Below, one piece after another: positions 63,930 through 64,000 of a stretch of 64,000 bases of DNA. Position 1 is the first letter of the stretch. Every line of letters starts with the position of its first letter. This stretch comes from Pseudomonadota bacterium (GTDB lineage Bacteria; Desulfobacterota; Desulfobulbia; Desulfobulbales; JAGXFP01): positions 30,244 to 94,243 of the forward strand of contig JAHJAA010000018.1 of assembly GCA_018814305.1 (NCBI GenBank), read 5' to 3'. Below the pieces are notes generated by a model. The model was not told where the DNA came from. It searched no databases and saw only the letters and a program-made list of their open reading frames with translations. Made by a program: the position numbers and the translations under genes.

Positions 63930-64000
63930 ATGAAAAAGAGAAGACACAATTACACGCCTGAAGAAAAAGTAATCATACTCAAACGTCACTTGATCGATAA
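63930..64000 (+). CDS. Transposase, 5' fragment cut by the window end
   Basis: AAAGGAG precedes an ATG that opens M-K-K-R-R-H-N-Y-T-P-E-E-K-V, continuing I-I-L-K-R-H-L-I-D to the window end. This is the helix-turn-helix start of an IS3-type OrfA or similar transposase. Only 23 codons are present, so the family is provisional and whether the element is intact is unknown. Confidence 0.7.
   Translation, partial: MKKRRHNYTPEEKVIILKRHLID

Overview
The window reads as chromosome of a Gram-negative, flagellated, anaerobic bacterium of the Deltaproteobacteria/Desulfobacterota type, probably Desulfobulbales-like. This is inferred from gene content and protein character, not from any search. The grounds are a BamA/SurA outer-membrane system, sigma-54-driven flagellar genes, a two-subunit Fe-S fumarate hydratase, a periplasmic [NiFe] hydrogenase and a chemoreceptor carrying a c-type haem motif. 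Most of the window is ordinary, densely packed core chromosome. No tRNA, rRNA or CRISPR array was seen.

Layout. 1-12 kb (+ strand): the C-terminal half of bamA, then mfd, surA-like, rodZ-like, recO, an EamA transporter, an mgtC / small protein / BFD-ferredoxin trio, and a TPR-sulfotransferase. 12.1-24.8 kb (- strand): a flagellar basal-body/hook block, flgB-flgC-fliE-fliF-fliG-fliH-fliI-fliJ-motE-like-fliK-flgD-flgE. It has a good sigma-54 promoter before flgB and a second one before fliK. A 179-bp MITE-like element sits between flgE and its terminator. 24.9-30 kb (- strand): two sigma-54 activators with unusual receiver domains, flanking a TPR lipoprotein-like or secreted protein. 30.6-35.5 kb (+ strand): ftsE-ftsX-envC-like-ctpA, ending in a strong terminator. 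35.5-43.9 kb (- strand): rlmE, yebC, ruvC-ruvA-ruvB, panB, motA-motB, an atypical PilZ protein and fumA/fumB-type subunits.

44-50 kb is a metal/envelope-stress neighbourhood. It holds an FtrD-like lipoprotein and a ZraP-like protein, each behind a sigma-54-type promoter, then rsmI with an overlapping orphan histidine kinase, and an ArsR regulator with an SO_0444-type permease. DgkA and a DJ-1 family protein follow. 50.8-59.3 kb is the phosphate regulon: pstC-pstA-pstS-pstB-phoB on the - strand, phoR-phoU divergent. Triple 11-bp ATTAA repeats lie in both control regions and are candidate PhoB boxes.

59.7-63.6 kb (+ strand) is the most interesting part. A Tat-exported [NiFe] hydrogenase is encoded large subunit first, and the large subunit has no C-terminal maturation extension. 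It is followed 15 nt later by a methyl-accepting chemotaxis protein whose periplasmic domain has a CxxCH haem-c motif. The arrangement suggests H2 oxidation coupled to redox taxis. The window ends in the first 23 codons of a transposase.
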